Source: Lunularia cruciata (Eukaryota; Streptophyta; Marchantiopsida; Lunulariales; Lunulariaceae). From it: a DNA stretch of 64,000 bases. The stretch lies in assembly GCA_948567375.1 (NCBI GenBank), contig OX419757.1:17484001-17548000 (forward strand), written 5' to 3'. Both the position numbers and the translations under genes were made by a program. The number at the start of each line of letters is the position of its first letter. The stretch's first letter is position 1. The notes under the pieces are model-generated. The model did not search any database. It was not told the origin of the DNA and saw nothing but the letters and a program-made list of their open reading frames with translations. This document shows, one piece after another, positions 1 to 10,915 of the stretch.

Positions 1-994
1 CACAATGGAACATCCAAGGTAAATAGAAAAATCCCACTTGTACTCCAAGTTTGAGTGGTCTCCTCTGGTACTAGAGTATCCTCTACATGGGTGTTTCCCT
101 CCAATAAGTCACCAGGCCAAGTAACAAAACCATTGAAAGTTGAAATTGATGCCGCCATGGTCCCGGACTATAGTGAGCCAAGACTACCACTAGCAAAGCA
201 TACTAGTTGGCAGCATACTAATCCCTCACTTGATTTCCAACCTGTTCTATAGGAGGTTGTCTCCTCCCAATAGTCAATATTGAAACCCATGGGGTATAAC
301 ATTGTTCTCTCAACTAAAATATCATATGACTTGATTGCGGTCGCAATGGCTTGAGCTCTCACCATAGAGCTATCAATGAGATGACTAGGCTGAATCTAAT
401 AAACAAGCTCTCCATATGTGATGTACTATGTAGAACCACCTCTAAAGATGCATGGATTTGAATAGACACCTCTCAACATTGGTCTTTCATAACTCTAGAC
501 CGACAATTGCAACCTTCCCCAACATAAGGGGTTACGCACCAGAGTCTAGTAAGACCCTTTTGTGGTGTATAGACTTTCCTTGAAGGTCCCACTAGAAAAA
601 ACATCCCCCTTTGGTTATCCAATAGGACAGGTTTAGGTGTAAACCATGCTCACTCAAAGGCCAGTCTAGTTGGTAACTCTCTAATCTAGTTGTTGTTGCC
701 TACCATAAACCATTGGTTGTTGAGTGGATCCCATGTTCCTCAACCAACTCAGCTCCACTATCAACCACCTCTACTCTAATAGTAGGAACTACATCATCCC
801 TACTATCACAAAGTGTGGTAGCCTACTGCAATAGTAGGGTTGGGTCAACTCACAATGTGCACATGTCATTGGTTGAGAATAATGGAAAGCACATAATCAA
901 TTGAGCCGCCTCCAATATCGAGCTAGACTCAATTGATGGAGTGATAGGTGGTTGACTAGTAGGTAGTCTATCATGCACCCCATCACCACCTACC
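1..994 (-). mobile_element. M-L: old family M copy, protease/linker part (first segment)
   Basis: Degenerate minus-strand copy of the methyltransferase-bearing gypsy family M. It aligns along its length with 8183-9180 of M1 (protease plus the unknown linker). The best-preserved stretch, 168-365, reads as the end of the protease domain, with a GFNIDYWEE-type segment also present in M1 and M2. Several stop codons and small indels break the frame. The window edge cuts the copy just before its methyltransferase domain would begin. At 995 it is interrupted by element B1; the next part of the same copy resumes at 17087, because the sequence before 995 and after 17086 joins to match M1 around 9180. 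It is non-functional and older than M1, which lies inside the element that split it. Confidence 0.85.
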
Positions 995-1734
995 CATAAT
1001 ACTTTGAGGACAAGAGAAGAGAGAAAATAGAGATTTCACACTCAATCATCTGATGTCCCAAAGAAGCACCTTATCTTTATTATATAGACAAAGAGGATTT
1101 CCTCCAAGGAAGCTCCACCATAGGATTAGACATACAGATAGGTGACATGTCAACAAGCCCTACCCTTGGATTACTTACTTGGATGGGTGACATGTCGGTC
1201 CTGGTCCTATCTGGTTAATCAAACAAGCTTTGACCGGATGGAATCTTTTAGGGAATCTTCATGTAGGAATGTGAAAATCACGTGGGTGAGATACCATTGG
1301 AAAGCTCTTGATGAGACAAAGTAGGGAGGAGGGAAGGCCAGCCTTTCTTACATGGTGGAGGGGGGAGAATTGCACATTTTTGAGGCCTAATTCATCAGGT
1401 TAGGCCTCCAAAATTGCCTTCAAAGATTTCAAACATATTTTGGTTACTACTCTATTAGTAGAAGTCCCTTTTTGGTGATACCTCTTTCTGATCTGTTCTC
1501 CGTCATGTGTAACATCCTTCCAAATGTTACCAAACCAATTCTCACCTTCAAATCATATATCTAGCTATTGATCCTAAGGTTTTCAAGTTTATTTTGGTTT
1601 TTGCCCTATTAATAAAAGTACTCTTTTGGTGATACTTCTATCTTATCTATTTTGACAGTCATGTATAACATCATTCCAAATGTTACCAAACCAAGTTTCA
1701 CATCTAGATCATATGGCTAGCTCTTGGTATTATA
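995..1734 (-). repeat. 3' LTR of B1 (family B LTR)
   Basis: About 740 bp. On the minus strand it begins TATAATACCAAGAGC, a mutated form of the family start TGTAATACCAAGAGC, and ends in AAGTATTA with the terminal bases changed. It matches the 5' LTR at 16352-17086 and the two solo copies at 31866-32622 and 37307-38043. A purine tract (1737-1750, minus strand) immediately precedes it, as expected for plus-strand priming. Confidence 0.9.
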
Positions 1735-1775
1735 TATCTCTTTCCTTTTAAGACAACAACGTCCTTGTTGTGCAA

Positions 1776-2794
1776 CTATTGCTCAAATGTTTGCACCAAC
1801 ACTGGTGCATGTATCAAATTGGCAGCAAGCTCCCAAGTTGCTTCATAGAGGTAGATAGTCCATCCACGGATGGCAAATACCACGTATGCATTTTTGGAGA
1901 ATATGCTCCACTTCATATTCCTTTGTGCCATCAATGAGTGTCGGACAAGGTCGAATGTCTTGTGTGGAATGACACTAGTCTGATTGGGAAGCATATCTAT
2001 GTAGTAGGAAAACATAGAACACTAGATGGATCTTCATGTGTGGTGGTAGCTTGAGGTGATAGGCCACAATGCTAACTCGATGAAGAATCAAGAAAGGCCC
2101 AATAAAATGAGGTCTGAGCATACAAGTTCCAACTAATGTGAGGTTGGTTGTTGATAGACACACTTGATCCCTAACATTGAACTCCATGTGCCTATGGTGT
2201 GCATCAACATACTACTTCTGTTGATTTTGTGCAACCTATAATTTGTGCTTGGCACTCTCTACACCTTGTTGGATTCTAGAAACAAATGTGTTGACTATGT
2301 CGACCTTGGTAGCCATCGGATGGATCTTCATCAAGCTAGAAGGTGTGAAGGGATGCTCATCATACATGAGGAAGAACGGAGTGACCTAGGTGGATGCATT
2401 CACTAAATTCTTGTAAGCAAATTCCACCAATAGGAGGAGGGTGTCACACCTCTCTTGCTCTTCTAAGGTGAAGCCGCGTAACTTGTCTTCAATAGTGCAA
2501 TTAGTCTGCTCTATTTGTCCATTTTTTTGTGGGTGGTAAGCTGTGGACATGGACAACTTGGTTTTGAAGAAACCAAAGAGTGTTCGCCAAAACAAACTAG
2601 TGAATTGAGTGCCTCTATTGGTGATGAGTACTCAAGACAAGCCATGGTGAGAAAGGACTGCATCTAAGTATAATTGAGCTAGTTGTGGAGCATCACATCC
2701 TTGGTGATAGAGCATACATGAATCATTTTGTTGAGCCGGTCCACAAAGACCACGATGGAGTCTAACCCAGAGGTGGTCTTGGGTAATTCACAAA
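1776..2794 (-). pseudogene. B1 integrase core (C-terminal half) and chromodomain
   Basis: C-terminal part of the B1 polyprotein. From 2794 down the translation gives the integrase core (AYHPQKNGQIEQTN at about 2540, the family's catalytic-Glu segment; ITNRGTQF before it, with the usual second Asp changed to Asn), then the region GFTLEEQERCDTLLLLVEFAY, the GPY/F-like segment LRPHFIGPFLILHRV (about 2090) and a degraded chromodomain around 1800-1950 whose ATWE and AANL motifs survive. Family members use this chromodomain to bind methylated histone H3 and target heterochromatin. Stops and frameshifts interrupt it throughout. The upstream half of the same integrase is at 12825-13110; M1 sits between them. 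Confidence 0.85.
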
Positions 2795-3457
2795 TGTTGT
2801 GCGTATATACATTGCTACACAACATACATCGCTGTCAACATCATACACTATAGAAGCACAACTCACACATAAGTCATACATAGACTCTAAAGTGCCACAA
2901 TCAATCAAATTGCTTAACACTCTCAACTCAACTCAACTCAGATCAGTACTTGATCTGTCACTCTATAAACTGCCAACAACTAGGCATTGATTATAGTCAA
3001 GCCACACCCACTCAAGCATAGAGAATCTAGGTGACACTCGCCGGCCTCTTTCCACCATAGCCAAGAACTCAAAGGCTCAACATCAAAGAAGTGAGCTCTC
3101 TGGAGCTCACTTTGAAACTATACCCCCCTAGACTTGAGCTAGCACTGGAACCCTAACGGTCGCACTGACGGCACACTCGACGGTGCAAACGGTGCAAAGT
3201 GACGGTGGGCCCCACCGTGAGGTCAGTACCCAAACACAAAATCTAATTGTCGGAAAGTAGTCTCTGAGAAACTGCTGAAATAACTCTAACTACTATCATT
3301 GGAACTCCAGTGTCCGAGCATCTAGATGCGGCACTACAAATGGCGTGGCAGTTGTCGTATGTATATACATTGCTACACAACATACATCACTGTCAACATC
3401 ATACACCATAGAAGCACAACTCACACATAAGTCATACATAGACTCTAAAGTGCCACA
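2795..3457 (-). repeat. 3' LTR of M1 with duplicated 105-bp tail
   Basis: If the LTR is defined by the polypurine tract, it starts on the minus strand at 3457 (TGTGGCAC...) and runs to about 2904. It is followed by a second copy of its own first 105 bp (2899-2795; original at 3457-3353). The element then stops exactly where the LTR-internal near-palindrome lies. M2 shows the same arrangement with the same 105-bp length. A conserved inverted repeat with 10-bp arms lies at 3089-3112. Confidence 0.85.
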
Positions 3458-3626
3458 ATTGCCCCCCTAGCTGGCGGTTAGGTCACTCTAACTCCAGAAA
3501 GCCATCTACTCTAAGTATATGGTATACCCTCTAATGGGCAAAGATCAAGAGGCCGGGTGCTATGGAGCCCCATTGTTAGTTGCCTGTCTGCAATCTATAC
3601 CATATAAAGAATGAACTAGCTATAGG

Positions 3627-4890
3627 TCAAGTACATCTAGGACATAACCATTGTCCTTAAGGAACCACCGTGAGGGGAGGAGTCATACATGCCATATGCC
3701 ATCCTCTCGAACAACTATCACACACTAACATAGTAGCAGCTCCACTAGAAGAGCCACATAACATACACCTCAAGCCTGCACGTACAAGTGCCAAGCTTGG
3801 GTCCATAGTACCATCAATGTTTGGAAGGTGGCATGGCGCACAATTGCGCACATGATCCTTCCAAACAACAGCATCACATCCTTCTAACACAAGGACTCCA
3901 GATGGCAAAACCTCATGCACTCTCAAGATAGTGCGGCCTATAGAAACATCAAATGTCGTCGATGTTGTCTATTGTAGATATACATAGTCACCTGGATGAA
4001 ATTGACGGATCGAGGGTCTATAACCTCCTCCTCGAATGGTAGCATAGTGTAAAGTATCTCTATGCTGAGCAATTGCCAAGTTCTCAAAAGCCATCGGCAT
4101 CACTCTCCGAAAGATCTCTGCCCGCTAAGAACATGCACTCATCCATACATCGGAGTCATCCAAGTCCAGAACTACAGTAGCATCTCGACGAATGGCTGCA
4201 GGTAAATCTGGATCTCATCCATAGAGTAGAAAGTATGGAGAGAAGGATGCTAAGGAGGCTTGCCGGCTGAACCGATAGCCCATGGCCAACCAAGGTAATT
4301 GGAGATCCCAAGTGGCCTCTCTGCAAACCATACTTTTGCAATCCTCTCTTCATCGTCTGAACCACTCTCTCTACTAAGCCATCTGCCTCAAGGTGATCTC
4401 GGGATGTAGTATGATGATCAATCAAAGCCTTGTCACACAAGACCTGAAACTCTCCCAAGAACTCTGTACCCTGATCAGTCAAAACCTCAACTAGTGCACC
4501 AAAATGACTAAGAACTTGATCCATGAACGAGTAAGTTGTCCCTTCACTAGACTTGTCAGGAAGTGCCACCAACTCAATCCACTTGGAGAAGTGCTCTACC
4601 ATCACAAAAACATACTGATGATGTCTCATAGTCAGCGGTAAAGGTCCGGCAAAGTCCAAACTCCAATGATAACCCAATCCCATGATATGTAATGGGTGTA
4701 ACTGTGGCGAAGGAGCATTGAATGATGCTCTAACTCGGTCACAAACCACACATTTGGCAACAAACTGCTGTACCTTGGTCTACATACCGCACCACCAATA
4801 ATGACTCTGGAGTAAGCTATATGTACGCTTTACTCCAAAATGTCCTAGCTCCTCATGAGCATGACGGACCAACTGTGGTCTCTATGATGG
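3627..4890 (-). pseudogene. M1 integrase and C-terminal PHD zinc finger
   Basis: Integrase for inserting the cDNA. From 4880 down: the N-terminal zinc-binding H/C region (HEELGHFGVKRTY, CVVC), the core with first Asp in SLDFAGPLP, second Asp in LTDQGTEF and Glu in the HLEADGLVERVVQ segment, then a C-terminal segment (VLPSGVLVLEG..VWKDHV). The chain ends in a C4HC3 PHD finger at 3767-3627: CxxC, CDSC, HMAC and CPRC, with the typical PPL..VP spacing and tryptophan before the last pair. PHD fingers read histone H3 tails; a chromodomain is the usual reader here in related plant elements, so this is a swap of module. About 8 bp missing near 4300 shifts the frame, and a TAA replaces the Gln codon inside the PHD finger (3657-3659). 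Confidence 0.88.
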
Positions 4891-5289
4891 AAGTGGTACT
4901 ACTCGCACTCTACCATCCTCCCATACACGCAAAATGTGTCTACCCTCCAATCTGAACCGTTTGGCTTGCTGAAGAACACGGTCTCTCTCCTTGGTCCCAA
5001 CTGTGCCACCCACAACACCAGTGCAAAGATAGTCCATCACTAAGACATCATCATGAATGTCTCGCTGAATTGTACCAATATCTTCACTCTTTGGATCTGT
5101 GACCTCAATAACTCCTCCTGTATGCACTGAGAGAGATACCACCAAAGCCTCTACAAATATACACAGAAAGGCCGATGCATGCCAACCTGGCACCATCTCC
5201 TCATCTGTCTCACCATGCCAACGTGCTCCGGTCTGATCCTGCTGGCTGGGACATGGGTTTCTACTCAACCCATCTGCATCACGGTTCAC

Positions 5290-6650
5290 CACTCCAGGTC
5301 TGTGAACAATCGTGAAATCATACTCCTGTAAAATCAGAGCCCATCGTGCAAGCTTCCCTGAAAGCTTGTCAAACTCCATCAACCACTTTAGCAACTGATG
5401 ATCAGTGATGACAGTGAAGGAGTTACCAAATAGGTAACAGTGGAAATGTGCTATTGCCCAAATTGCTGCCAAGCACTCTCCCTCATATGAACTATACTTT
5501 GCCTCCGCTGAATTGTTGGAGCAACTAGCATAGGCCACCACAAACTCCTTCTCCTCATCATCATGCTAGGTGAGCACCGCTCCAAGCCCCAACATACTCC
5601 AATTAGTGTGAACCTGAAATGGTTGTCCCCTGATTGGTCTCCTCAAAATAGGAGCAGATGTCAACCTCTCCTTGAGCTCTACAGAAGCTCTTTCCTGCTC
5701 ATCTCCCCAACACCACTTCTGTGTAAGCTTGGTCAGCTTTGTCAAGGCCTTGGCAATGGCACTAAATCCTCTAACATAGTGGCAATAGAAGTTCGCCAAC
5801 CCAAGGAATGCTCACACTTTGCTCACATCCATAGGCCAAGGAATACGTGCAATAGCCTCTACCTTGGTCTGCTGGACACCAAGTCCTCCGGGGTAGATAG
5901 TGTGACCCAAATACTCAACCTACTTGTGGAAGAACCTACACTTCCCAAGATGTAATTTGAGTCCATGAGATCTAAACCTCTCAAACACCTCCAACAACTG
6001 TCTCTCATGCTACTCCACAGTAGTGCTATAAACCAAAATGTCATCAATATAGCACCGAGCAAAATCCAATCCAGCTAGGATCCTATCCATGACCCTCTGG
6101 AACTCAACAAGAGCGTTCTTTAACCCAAATGGTAAGAACCTCCACTGATATAACACATCCTTGCCATGAGGATCAATAGCCCAAAATGCTGTCTTGGACT
6201 TATCGTCCTCCCTAATCGGCAACTGATGATATCCCGCTCAAAGATCCAAAGTACTGAAGATCTTTGCATGCCCAATCGCATCAAAAATCTCCTCTGGTGT
6301 AGGCATGGCATACCGATCAGCCTTGGTCTGTCGGTTGATAGGACGGTAATCTCCACACATCCGCCTATATGTATAGTTGCCATGCATATCCTTCTTGGCT
6401 GGCATCACTATCGTTGATGCATACTCTCCATGTGAAATCTCCACCAAACCAGCCTCAAAAAGGTCACTACTCCGGCTTTGAATCAATGTCCTCTCCATAT
6501 CACTATATCGATAAGGACGTCGGAAAACTGGTGTGTCGCTAGTCAGCTCAATCCATATACCAGGTCCCTTTAGAGCACCCAAATCCTTCATCCTAAAGGC
6601 AAAACAACTTGTGTGACTCCTCAAGAACCTCCAAATCCTCCGTCTTTCCT
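5290..6650 (-). pseudogene. M1 reverse transcriptase and RNase H
   Basis: Ty3/gypsy-type RT followed by RNase H. RT runs from about 6650 to 5990 (MCGDYRPINRQ, STLDLRAGYHQLPI, FGLKNA, and the catalytic CYIDDILVYS at about 6030-6055). RNase H follows ([13 protein letters not shown] near 5560, YEGECLAAIWAI with the catalytic Glu, ITDHQLLKWL with an Asp) and ends in DADGLSRNP near 5270. All key acidic residues are present. The only breaks are single nonsense codons: for example TAG just before VEYLG, and TGA in the segment before FLGLANFY. It makes the cDNA copy and removes the RNA template in the virus-like particle. The position of RT directly after the methyltransferase domain is unusual. Confidence 0.92.
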
Positions 6651-6739
6651 CTCTTGTAAGCTTGGGTCCAAGATCTGGCTCCCAAGTATCCTCTGTAACA
6701 ATAGTAGGAGTGGAAGACGTACTGACTGACTGCTACACT

Positions 6740-8025
6740 AGGCCCTTGGGAGCAATAGTGTCATGCTTTCGACCACTAGAGGTCCCAACCTCTGTGTGAA
6801 AAACTCCCTCTACTCTGGCTGCAAGCTCCACACGTCCTCGGGCTGCATCCCATGTGGACCAAGGGTGTAATCCAAGTAGCTCACGCTCACCTGGATGGAC
6901 TCCAAGTAGACCACCCTCCCTAGTAGCTACTGGATATGTCCCAAGAATACCATGTCCACTCAGTCCATTGCCCCCAGCATGTGCCTGAATTGTCTTGATA
7001 GGCATAGGGCTCACAAGTGTCCGAGTGGTGATGCCTATCAAGAGCATCCTACGCTGCTCTGCCAAGCCAAGGCTCACAATCCAGGTCAAAAAGTTTAGGT
7101 CCATAGCCTGACCTAACACCTGACGCCTGGATGCCTTTGACACTACTAGAATAGTGGTAATATCGGTGCGAAAACCCATTGCCCGCTCTCTCTCATCAGT
7201 GTTGGGCTCCACCAACTGTTGTAATTGTGAGTCCCAAACAAGTCCAGGTCCTCCCTCTTGAAAAGCATGAGAGCCTAGGAAACTCATGAGTGTGTGAAAT
7301 TCAGCTCTAGGCTGTCCAACTAGGTTCACCACTGCCATAGGTGACCTATCAGCCACTACCACTGTCTGAGACTAACGCCCAACATCCAAGATATCATCAA
7401 CAAGAATGTGGTCTAGTCGCTGAATCCCATCATAACTACGCTGTAGAACCTCTCTGGGTAAGAGGTTTGTCCACCAAAGACAAAGATGATGAGCTCGTGA
7501 TCCCACTCTGGCTGCATCTAACAATATAGTAGGTCCCATCCAAGAATGGACTTGATGTGTACTCGCCACCACTCTAGTGCAAGAATCACCCATCAAAGGA
7601 ACGTTCTCCAAAAGGTAAGTTGGAGAAACAGACTGATGAATCTGGAGATGTTGTAGTATCTGTAACATCTCCCAAAACACACCAGAATGAGGATCCTGAA
7701 GACCCAAACCACGGCCCGCACGTGTATGTCCCTAACATGGCCATCCAGAAATCACCAAGTAAATAGGCCCATGTCTCTCTAGGTCATGCGCACCTAGTAA
7801 GGAAATGTCTCCTAGTAGGGCCTTCTGGTAACCTCTTACTGCTGACATTGGTAATAACTCCGGATACCGATAGGCCAAGTGTGCCACATGATGTAGAGAG
7901 ACTCTCCTAGTAGTCTCATCTCTCTCTACATACAAGTACCTCTATACTCGTATACCCGCCTGTAACACCGCAGCTAGTCCGGTGTTGATCCCACCAAACA
8001 ACTCCAATAGGCATATCCCCTCTAC
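6740..8025 (-). pseudogene. M1 C5 cytosine DNA methyltransferase domain (DNMT3-like) within pol
   Basis: Reads from 8025 down in the same frame as protease and RT. Ordered C5-methyltransferase motifs: I (LLELFGGINTGL, SAM binding), II (YVERDE), IV (GWPC with the catalytic Cys at 7735-7737), then GRGLGL and FWEML, VI (YLLENVPLM, the ENV catalytic Glu), VIII-like (HHLCLWWTNL), and IX-X (ERERAMGF, RRQVLGQAMDLNFLTW, ending about 7000). The FGG-I-TG motif I, WWTNL (compare FWGNL) and LG-A-D block resemble DNMT3, in unrearranged order, unlike plant DRM. The codon directly after the catalytic Cys is TAG (7732-7734); M2 has CAG there. The remaining 6740-7000 is a linker to RT. No host DNMT-type regulatory domain (ADD, PWWP, UBA) precedes it. 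Confidence 0.9.
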
Positions 8026-9360
8026 TAGATACTGCCAAGCAATGAGTGTGGTATCCAAAGGTGTCAAAGCAATCGCCTCTGGAGGCTCATCCTCACACTC
8101 ATCTCCTGATAGTACAAAGGCTCCACTCCAAGCCTGCTGCACCAACTGATATGCATGTTGCTGCAATGCCTCCTCTGAACTCCACAATGGAACATCCAAG
8201 GTGGATGGAACAATCCCACCCGTACTCCAAAGTCAAGTGATCTCCTCTGGTACTGGAGTATCCTCTGCATGGGCGTTCCCCTCCAACAAGTCACCAGGCC
8301 AAGTAATTGCACCACTAAAAGCTAAAACTGATGTTGCCATGGTCCCAAAGTGTAGTGAGCCAAGACTGCCACTACTTAAGCGTACTAATAGACGACATAC
8401 CCGTCCCTCACCAGACTACCAACCAGGTCTATAAGAGGTTGTCTCCTCCCAATAGTCAATGCTGAAACCCATAGGGTATAACACTGCTCCTCCAACTAGC
8501 ACATCATATGACTCAGCTATCATCGCAATAGCCTGAGCTCTCACCACCAAGCTATTAGTCGGATGACCAGGCTGAACCTGGACAACAAGCTCTCCACGTG
8601 TGATGTACTATGTCGAACCACCACCAAGAGATGTCTGGATCTGAAATGGACACCTCTCCACATCGGTCTTCCGTAACCCCAAACCGACAACTATAGCCTT
8701 CCCCAACATAAGGGGCTACGCACCAGAGTCTAACAAGACTCTCTGTGGTGTATAGACCTTCCTTGAAGGCCCCACCAAACAACAAATCTCCCTTTGGTTA
8801 TCCAATAGGACAACACCAGGTGTAAACCGCGCTCTCTCAAAGGCCGGTCTAGCTGGCAATTCCTCCAGTCTAGCCGCTATTGCCTGCCATAAACCACTGG
8901 TTGCTGAACGGATCCCATGCTCCTCAACCAAGTCAGCTCTACTACCAACCACCTCTACTCTAGTAGTAGGAACTGCACCATCCCTACTCTCACACAATGT
9001 GGCAGCCAATCGGAACATTGGGGCTGGGTCAATTCCCAATGTAAACATGTCACTGGCTGAAAACAAAGGATGCCGCATAATCAGCTTAGCCGCCCCCAAT
9101 ATCATGCTAGACTCAGTCTGTGTAGTAGCAAGTGGCTGACTAGCAGGTAGTCCATCAGGTACTCCATCACCACCTACCACACCTGCACTAGGACGTCTAA
9201 GAACCATGGATGTCCTCTGCAATGCCTCAGATAGCGTGAAAGACTGGAGAAATCTGACCTGTCTCCCAACCTCTCCTCTCTGTGGGTCCAACTCCACTGA
9301 TGCTCCTCTAGGCTCTGGAGAACGTACTGCACTCCTAGTCACTGCTGCAGATGCATCCAC
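8026..9360 (-). pseudogene. M1 aspartic protease and unknown linker domain
   Basis: From 9360 down the frame gives a low-complexity spacer, then a retropepsin with active site VLLDSGA at about 8720, followed by LMLGKAIVVGLGL and a C-terminal YDVLVGGAVLYPMGF segment (about 8480-8520), which corresponds to the usual ILG-x-D/N region. It cleaves the polyprotein. Between this and the methyltransferase (about 8440-8030) is a stretch of roughly 125-140 residues with no family I recognise (WPGDLLEGNAHAEDT, SSEEALQQHAYQLVQQAW); it is conserved in all four M copies. Breaks are TAG codons replacing Gln (directly after the protease DSGA, for instance) and a TGA replacing Arg. Confidence 0.85.
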
Positions 9361-9589
9361 CTATGCTGCTCCGCACATGAAGTCCAAAGCATCTCTATCA
9401 CCAGCATATGAGGTGGAAGCCTCAGCACCCGAATCTGATCTCCTCTGAGTAATAGCCATACTAGCCAATCTTTGCTCCAACTGCTCAATCCGAGTAGCCA
9501 TAGGTGTGTCAAAAGTAAGGGCAGGTAATGCACCCCTACTAGGTGTAGATCCTCTACCACCACCTCTACCACCTCGTCCTCCATGAACT

Positions 9590-10915
9590 AGAGCTCCTCT
9601 ACTACCTGCCATAGTAGCCCTACCACTCCGTAACTCCGGGTGTAGGTCAAAACACCGGTCACTAGTGTGACCAAATATGTGGCAATGCTCACACTGCCTC
9701 TGTGATGGCTGTGATGCACCCGAGGTATCAAGCCCACTGCCCTAAGTACACTCTCTCCTAGGGTGAGGTCCACCACAAGTCCAACAAGCAACACCACCAC
9801 TCACTGGCTACTATTGACCCGAAAATGAGGGTAAGGGTCTAACTCCACTAGGCCCTCCACTCGCTCCATAGGATTTGGGTTGTCTACCCTGTCCTCGAAA
9901 CCAATTGGGCGTGGTGCACTCTGCTGCACTCTAGAAGAAGTCACAGCCTTGGATGAGGTCTCCCTACCAAATCCAGATGTCACCACTCTCTCTTCCACCA
10001 TGTTGAGCTCAATACGCTCAACCAAACCAAAGACTATTGCCAAAGTGGGCAAAGTAGCTTGCAACAACGTAGCATCATGAACTCTACGTCGCAACTCCCT
10101 ATCCAGTATCCCATACCAAAACTGGATTGTCTGGGCCTCAGTAACTCCCTGAGTGAAACTGATCAGCCGCCTCATGCGAGTGTATGCCTCACGTAGGCTC
10201 TCTCTAGCCTTCTGCTAGAACTCCTGCAAGCTCCTCAGCTTGTCAGTCCACACTCCCTGGTAGTTCTGCCTCAAACATAGGAAGAACTCCACCATGGGGT
10301 TAAACCCCGGTACCACACCACCTCTTGCAGCGGTACCTCTACTTGTAGTAGCACTATCTCCAGCTAGTGCACCTCCACTAGCTCCACCAACACTACTCAA
10401 GCTAGAACTCGTGGGTACAACCGATCTACTCCTGGCCACCGAGCCTAAAGTGATGGAGACATAGTGTGGAGACCAATATTGTCTCCATAACTCAATCTCC
10501 TCCAAATGAGCTCTCCTGAACTCATGGTAATCATCCATCGGCGGACCCTCCAAGTGCTGAAACAACCCTTTCCATGCCATGAAGGGTGTGAACAAAGTCG
10601 GGTTCCGCATTTGCTACAGATCACACCAACTATCAAACTCTTGGATGAAGTCATCCAACTCAATGGTACCCACTGTACTAGAGTAATGCCTAGGCCTTTG
10701 GAGGCCCCATAAATCTCGTCCATGTCCCACAACAACAGTGTGGACACACCAAGTGCACTCTCAACTGAATCAGCTCATGTGTCGAACTCCAACTCAGAGT
10801 CAATCTCCTTCCTCATTGGGACCTGAGATATAGGCTGATATCGAGCACCACTCCAAGTAAACCCACTGCGTACTGCAGGGCTAACTCCTCTGGAATCTCC
10901 AAAGAACTCCGTTGT
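9590..10915 (-). pseudogene. M1 gag with two CCHC zinc knuckles
   Basis: Structural protein of the particle. The N-terminal stretch (10915 to about 10680) reads in a frame one base out from the capsid part, as in M2. The capsid-like part (10610-9900) has a retrotransposon-gag pattern (FDSWCDLQ, MRNPTLFTPFMAWKGLFQHLEG, YTRMRRLISFTQGV, QFWYGILDRELRRRV). Two zinc knuckles follow (CWTC...H...C near 9780, CEHCHIFGHTSDRC near 9690), then a Gly/Arg-rich segment (GGRGGRGGGRG). The start codon seen in M2 is ACA here, so this copy lacks its initiation site. A 1-bp loss near 9890 separates capsid and zinc-knuckle frames, and two adjacent TAG codons precede the first knuckle. Confidence 0.82.

Noticed and set aside
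2795-2899. A small separate insertion or solo fragment next to the M1 3' LTR
   Set aside because: Identical arrangement and length (105 bp) in M2, and the target-site match CAAA lies outside it, so it is part of the inserted element.
2799-3000. CRISPR-like or satellite repeats from the recurring CTCAACTCAACTCAACTC words
   Set aside because: Short GAGTT microsatellite growth inside the family M LTR; no spacer structure.
6740-8025. Host methyltransferase gene hit by a retrotransposon
   Set aside because: The domain is in frame between protease and RT in M1 and recurs at the same place in M2 and M-R, so it belongs to the element.
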